Shown piece by piece: positions 24,699 to 25,882 of a DNA stretch of 25,882 nt. Origin of the DNA: DATJPD01 sp036394195 (GTDB lineage Bacteria; Pseudomonadota; Alphaproteobacteria; CACIAM-22H2); contig DASWFO010000280.1 in the NCBI GenBank assembly GCA_036394195.1, positions 1 through 25,882 of the forward strand, written 5' to 3'. The translations under genes and the position numbers were made by a program. Under the pieces are notes generated by a model. That model was not told the DNA's origin. It was given only the letters and a program-made list of their open reading frames with translations, and did not search any database. Position 1 is the first letter of the stretch. The number at the start of each line of letters is the position of its first letter.

Positions 24699-24842
24699 CT
24701 GAGCCCCTTCGCGTGACCGCTCATCAAAGCTCGCGGCGATGCGGCGCGAGCGGCGGCACGTTACTCGAAGGCCAATGCCCCGTCGAGCAAAACGGGGGTG
24801 GCGACCAGCCGGATGAGGCTGCCGGTCCTCCTGAAACGACGA
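24699..24842. other. dcd upstream region, no gene seen
   Basis: This 144-base gap should carry the dcd promoter on the minus strand. GC-rich sequence with no clear -35 or -10 boxes and no convincing reading frame. It ends at the terminator hairpin of the next gene. Confidence 0.4.
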
Positions 24843-24871
24843 AGGCCGCCGACCCTTGGGTGCGGCGGCCT
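24843..24871 (-). terminator. Terminator hairpin after the 71-residue gene
   Basis: AGGCCGCCG (24843-24851 on the complement) pairs fully with CGGCGGCCT (24863-24871), and ACCC/GGGT extend the stem inward around AA. On the minus strand it lies seven bases past the stop at 24879 and is followed by TTCGTCGTTTC, a weak U-rich tail. It isolates the small gene from dcd. Confidence 0.7.
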
Positions 24872-24878
24872 CGTAACG

Positions 24879-25094
24879 TCAGGCGGCGACGGCGGTCTCT
24901 TCCCGGCTGAACCGGCCTTCGACCACCGGTGCGGTCGTCGGGCGGCGGAGACCGGCCATGAGCGACAGCTCACGGCGGGCAGATTCCAAAACCGCGAGTT
25001 CGCGGGCGTCTTCACGGTCGACAACTTGCATCTGAGACAGCTTGTTTTCGACCAAATCCATCAGGGTCTGTATTGAACGTCGGCTGAGAGACAT
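24879..25094 (-). CDS. Small helical protein of unknown function
   Basis: A 71-residue protein with a strong Shine-Dalgarno (TGGAGGAT) ahead of the ATG at 25094. The frame opens a further 19 codons upstream, but those would include the Shine-Dalgarno region and look non-coding. It is predicted helical: SRRSIQTLMDLVENKLSQM and DREDARELAVLESARREL form two amphipathic helices, then a Pro/Ala-rich tail. There is no signal peptide, membrane segment or cysteine. I do not recognise the family, though the codon use and its own terminator support a real gene. It is not obviously part of a toxin-antitoxin pair. Confidence 0.72.
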   Translation of the reverse strand: MSLSRRSIQTLMDLVENKLSQMQVVDREDARELAVLESARRELSLMAGLRRPTTAPVVEGRFSREETAVAA

Positions 25095-25434
25095 TGTTCT
25101 ATCCTCCAGGGCCGCATGATTTTTCTGACCCTTCGAGGTTAATGCGCGCAAAGTTAACGGCGCGTAAAATGCCGCGCGAAATTAAGCATATCGCATCAAT
25201 GACTTAAAAGTTTTCCACAGGGGGCGCGCCCGCTTTCCGCCCGTTTTTAGACACAAAAAACTCACAGCGGCCCGCGGTACGATGATCTGGTTCAGCGGAT
25301 TCTGGGGCGCATCGAGCGCCCACGTGGCGCGACGCGGGCGAGTTATCGCATGGCCGCCGGAGCGGCGCATCTTCGGTGTGCGCCGCCGGCAAACCAACGC
25401 CGCAACCGTGAGGCCCAGCACCGGGCCTCGTGGT
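25095..25434. other. Region without a convincing protein gene
   Basis: No reading frame here has a plausible protein or Shine-Dalgarno. The left part (25140-25195) is AT-richer and holds three loosely repeated blocks (GCGCGCAAAGTTAA, GGCGCGTAAAATG, CGCGCGAAATTAA) about 14-15 bases apart, upstream of the 71-residue gene. They may be its promoter or a protein-binding cluster. A TTTTTAGACACAAAAAA tract lies near 25243-25260. The rest is GC-rich, with a small hairpin AGGCCC/GGGCCT (25411-25428) just before the tRNA promoter. Confidence 0.5.
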
Positions 25435-25461
25435 TTGACAGGGGGGAGGGCGCTCTATAGA
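25435..25461 (+). promoter_or_regulatory. Promoter of tRNA-Ser
   Basis: A consensus -35 box TTGACA (25435-25440) is followed by TATAGA (25456-25461) after 15 bases, or TAGAAC (25458-25463) after 17. It is about 40 bases upstream of the tRNA 5' end, as expected for a dedicated tRNA promoter. The spacer is G-rich. Confidence 0.7.
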
Positions 25462-25498
25462 ACCGCCCCCGCATACGCCGTGATGACCCACTCCCGGC

Positions 25499-25592
25499 GG
25501 AGGGGTGGCCGAGTGGCTGAAGGCGGCGGTTTGCTAAACCGTTATAGGGCCCTAAAGCCCTATCGTGGGTTCGAATCCCATCCCCTCCGCCA
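25499..25592 (+). tRNA. tRNA-Ser(GCT)
   Basis: Class II tRNA decoding AGC and AGU. The acceptor arms GGAGGGG (25499-25505) and CCCCTCC (25582-25588) pair perfectly. The D arm contains GCCGAGTGGCTGAAGGC. The anticodon loop is TTGCTAA with anticodon GCT at 25533-25535. The long variable arm pairs ATAGGGC with GCCCTAT, the mark of a serine tRNA. The T loop is GTTCGAATC. Discriminator G at 25589 is followed by an encoded CCA (25590-25592). Confidence 0.97.
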
Positions 25593-25671
25593 ACTCTTTC
25601 CCGGAGCGCGACCAGGTATCCTCTGCAACGCCAGAGGGGCTCGCGCTGGATGGCGGCCGACGCGGCAGGCA

Positions 25672-25700
25672 TTGAAACAGACATCAAGTGATGATAATAA
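25672..25700 (+). promoter_or_regulatory. Sigma70-like promoter of the antitoxin gene
   Basis: TTGAAA (25672-25677), a 17-base spacer and TAATAA (25695-25700) form a near-consensus promoter 24 bases before the antitoxin ATG. The region is AT-rich compared with its surroundings. GGGAGA (25712-25717) is the Shine-Dalgarno. The antitoxin probably binds here to repress its own operon. Confidence 0.7.
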
Positions 25701-25724
25701 TGTGCCTCCATGGGAGACACGAAA

Positions 25725-25882
25725 ATGCGCACGACGCTTGCCCTGGATGATGAACTTGTTGCCAAGGCTCAGGCCTTCACCGGCTTGAAGGAGAAGTCCA
25801 GCCTGGTCCGCGAAGCGCTCAAGGCCCTCATCGAGCGGGAAAGCGCGCGACGATTGGCGCGTCTGGGCGGCAGCCAGCCCGG
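25725..25882 (+). CDS. vapB: VapB-type antitoxin (3' end beyond window)
   Basis: The first 52 codons of a ribbon-helix-helix antitoxin. RTTLALDDELVAKAQAFTG forms the DNA-binding strand and first helix, then LKEKSSLVREALKALIERE, then the hallmark ARRLARLGGSQP that leads into the toxin-wrapping tail. This is the pattern of the VapB family commonly paired with PIN-domain VapC RNases. The partner toxin would start just beyond the right edge, so pairing cannot be checked. ATG at 25725 has GGGAGA eight bases upstream. Its place 130 bases after a tRNA fits a mobile or island-borne module. Confidence 0.9.
   Translation, partial: MRTTLALDDELVAKAQAFTGLKEKSSLVREALKALIERESARRLARLGGSQP

Noticed and set aside
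25620..25637. CCTCTG/CAGAGG hairpin after the tRNA as a terminator
   Set aside because: Six-pair stem with no U-run; too weak to call.
25282..25788. Plus-strand frame of 168 codons across the tRNA
   Set aside because: It reads straight through tRNA-Ser and the antitoxin promoter, so it cannot be a real gene.

Overview
The window is chromosomal DNA from a GC-rich alphaproteobacterium. The order pyrB-pyrC-plsY-dprA-topA-rnr, the ruvX/gatCAB block, the long two-part dCTP deaminase and several alphaproteobacterial-type palindromic repeats point to the Rhodospirillales or a relative. I cannot name a genus. Most of the window is housekeeping sequence with small accessory insertions.

Positions 1-10852 are one long minus-strand run, read from right to left: pyrB (aspartate carbamoyltransferase), a dihydroorotase-like pyrC that has lost most of its metal-binding histidines, an orphan Bug-type binding protein, a thioredoxin-like [2Fe-2S] ferredoxin, a heme-oxygenase-like putative diiron protein, plsY, dprA, topA and rnr. 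The rnr gene runs off the left edge. Three accessory genes (7436-8407, 7101-7421 and 6360-7091) sit between pyrC and plsY, which are often adjacent in related genomes.

Positions 10853-13012 are accessory. They hold a 99-residue plus-strand protein that looks like the isolated signalling tip of a chemoreceptor, then a minus-strand TetR regulator and GNAT acetyltransferase. A small plus-strand gene diverges from the TetR gene across a near-perfect palindromic operator. Positions 13013-14676 hold a CaiB-type CoA-transferase overlapped by a Nudix hydrolase.

Positions 14749-18505 hold ruvX, divergent from gatC-gatA-gatB, the tRNA-dependent amidotransferase operon. A terminator and a repeat element follow. 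Positions 18696-20137 encode two glutathione-S-transferase-like proteins, the first with a histone-H1-like Lys/Ala-rich N-terminal tail. Minus-strand genes then encode a DUF1499-like membrane protein, a cupin, an orphan PAS histidine kinase, a TauE/SafE permease, dCTP deaminase and a 71-residue protein.

The right end has a 404-base stretch without a convincing protein gene, then tRNA-Ser(GCT) with its own promoter, then the start of a VapB-type antitoxin cut by the window edge. I see no CRISPR array, insertion sequence or phage structural gene. The most interesting items are the mini-chemoreceptor tip, the HxH-less dihydroorotase, the ferredoxin/diiron pair, the TetR operator module, the H1-tailed GST and a palindromic repeat apparently inserted in frame inside dcd.
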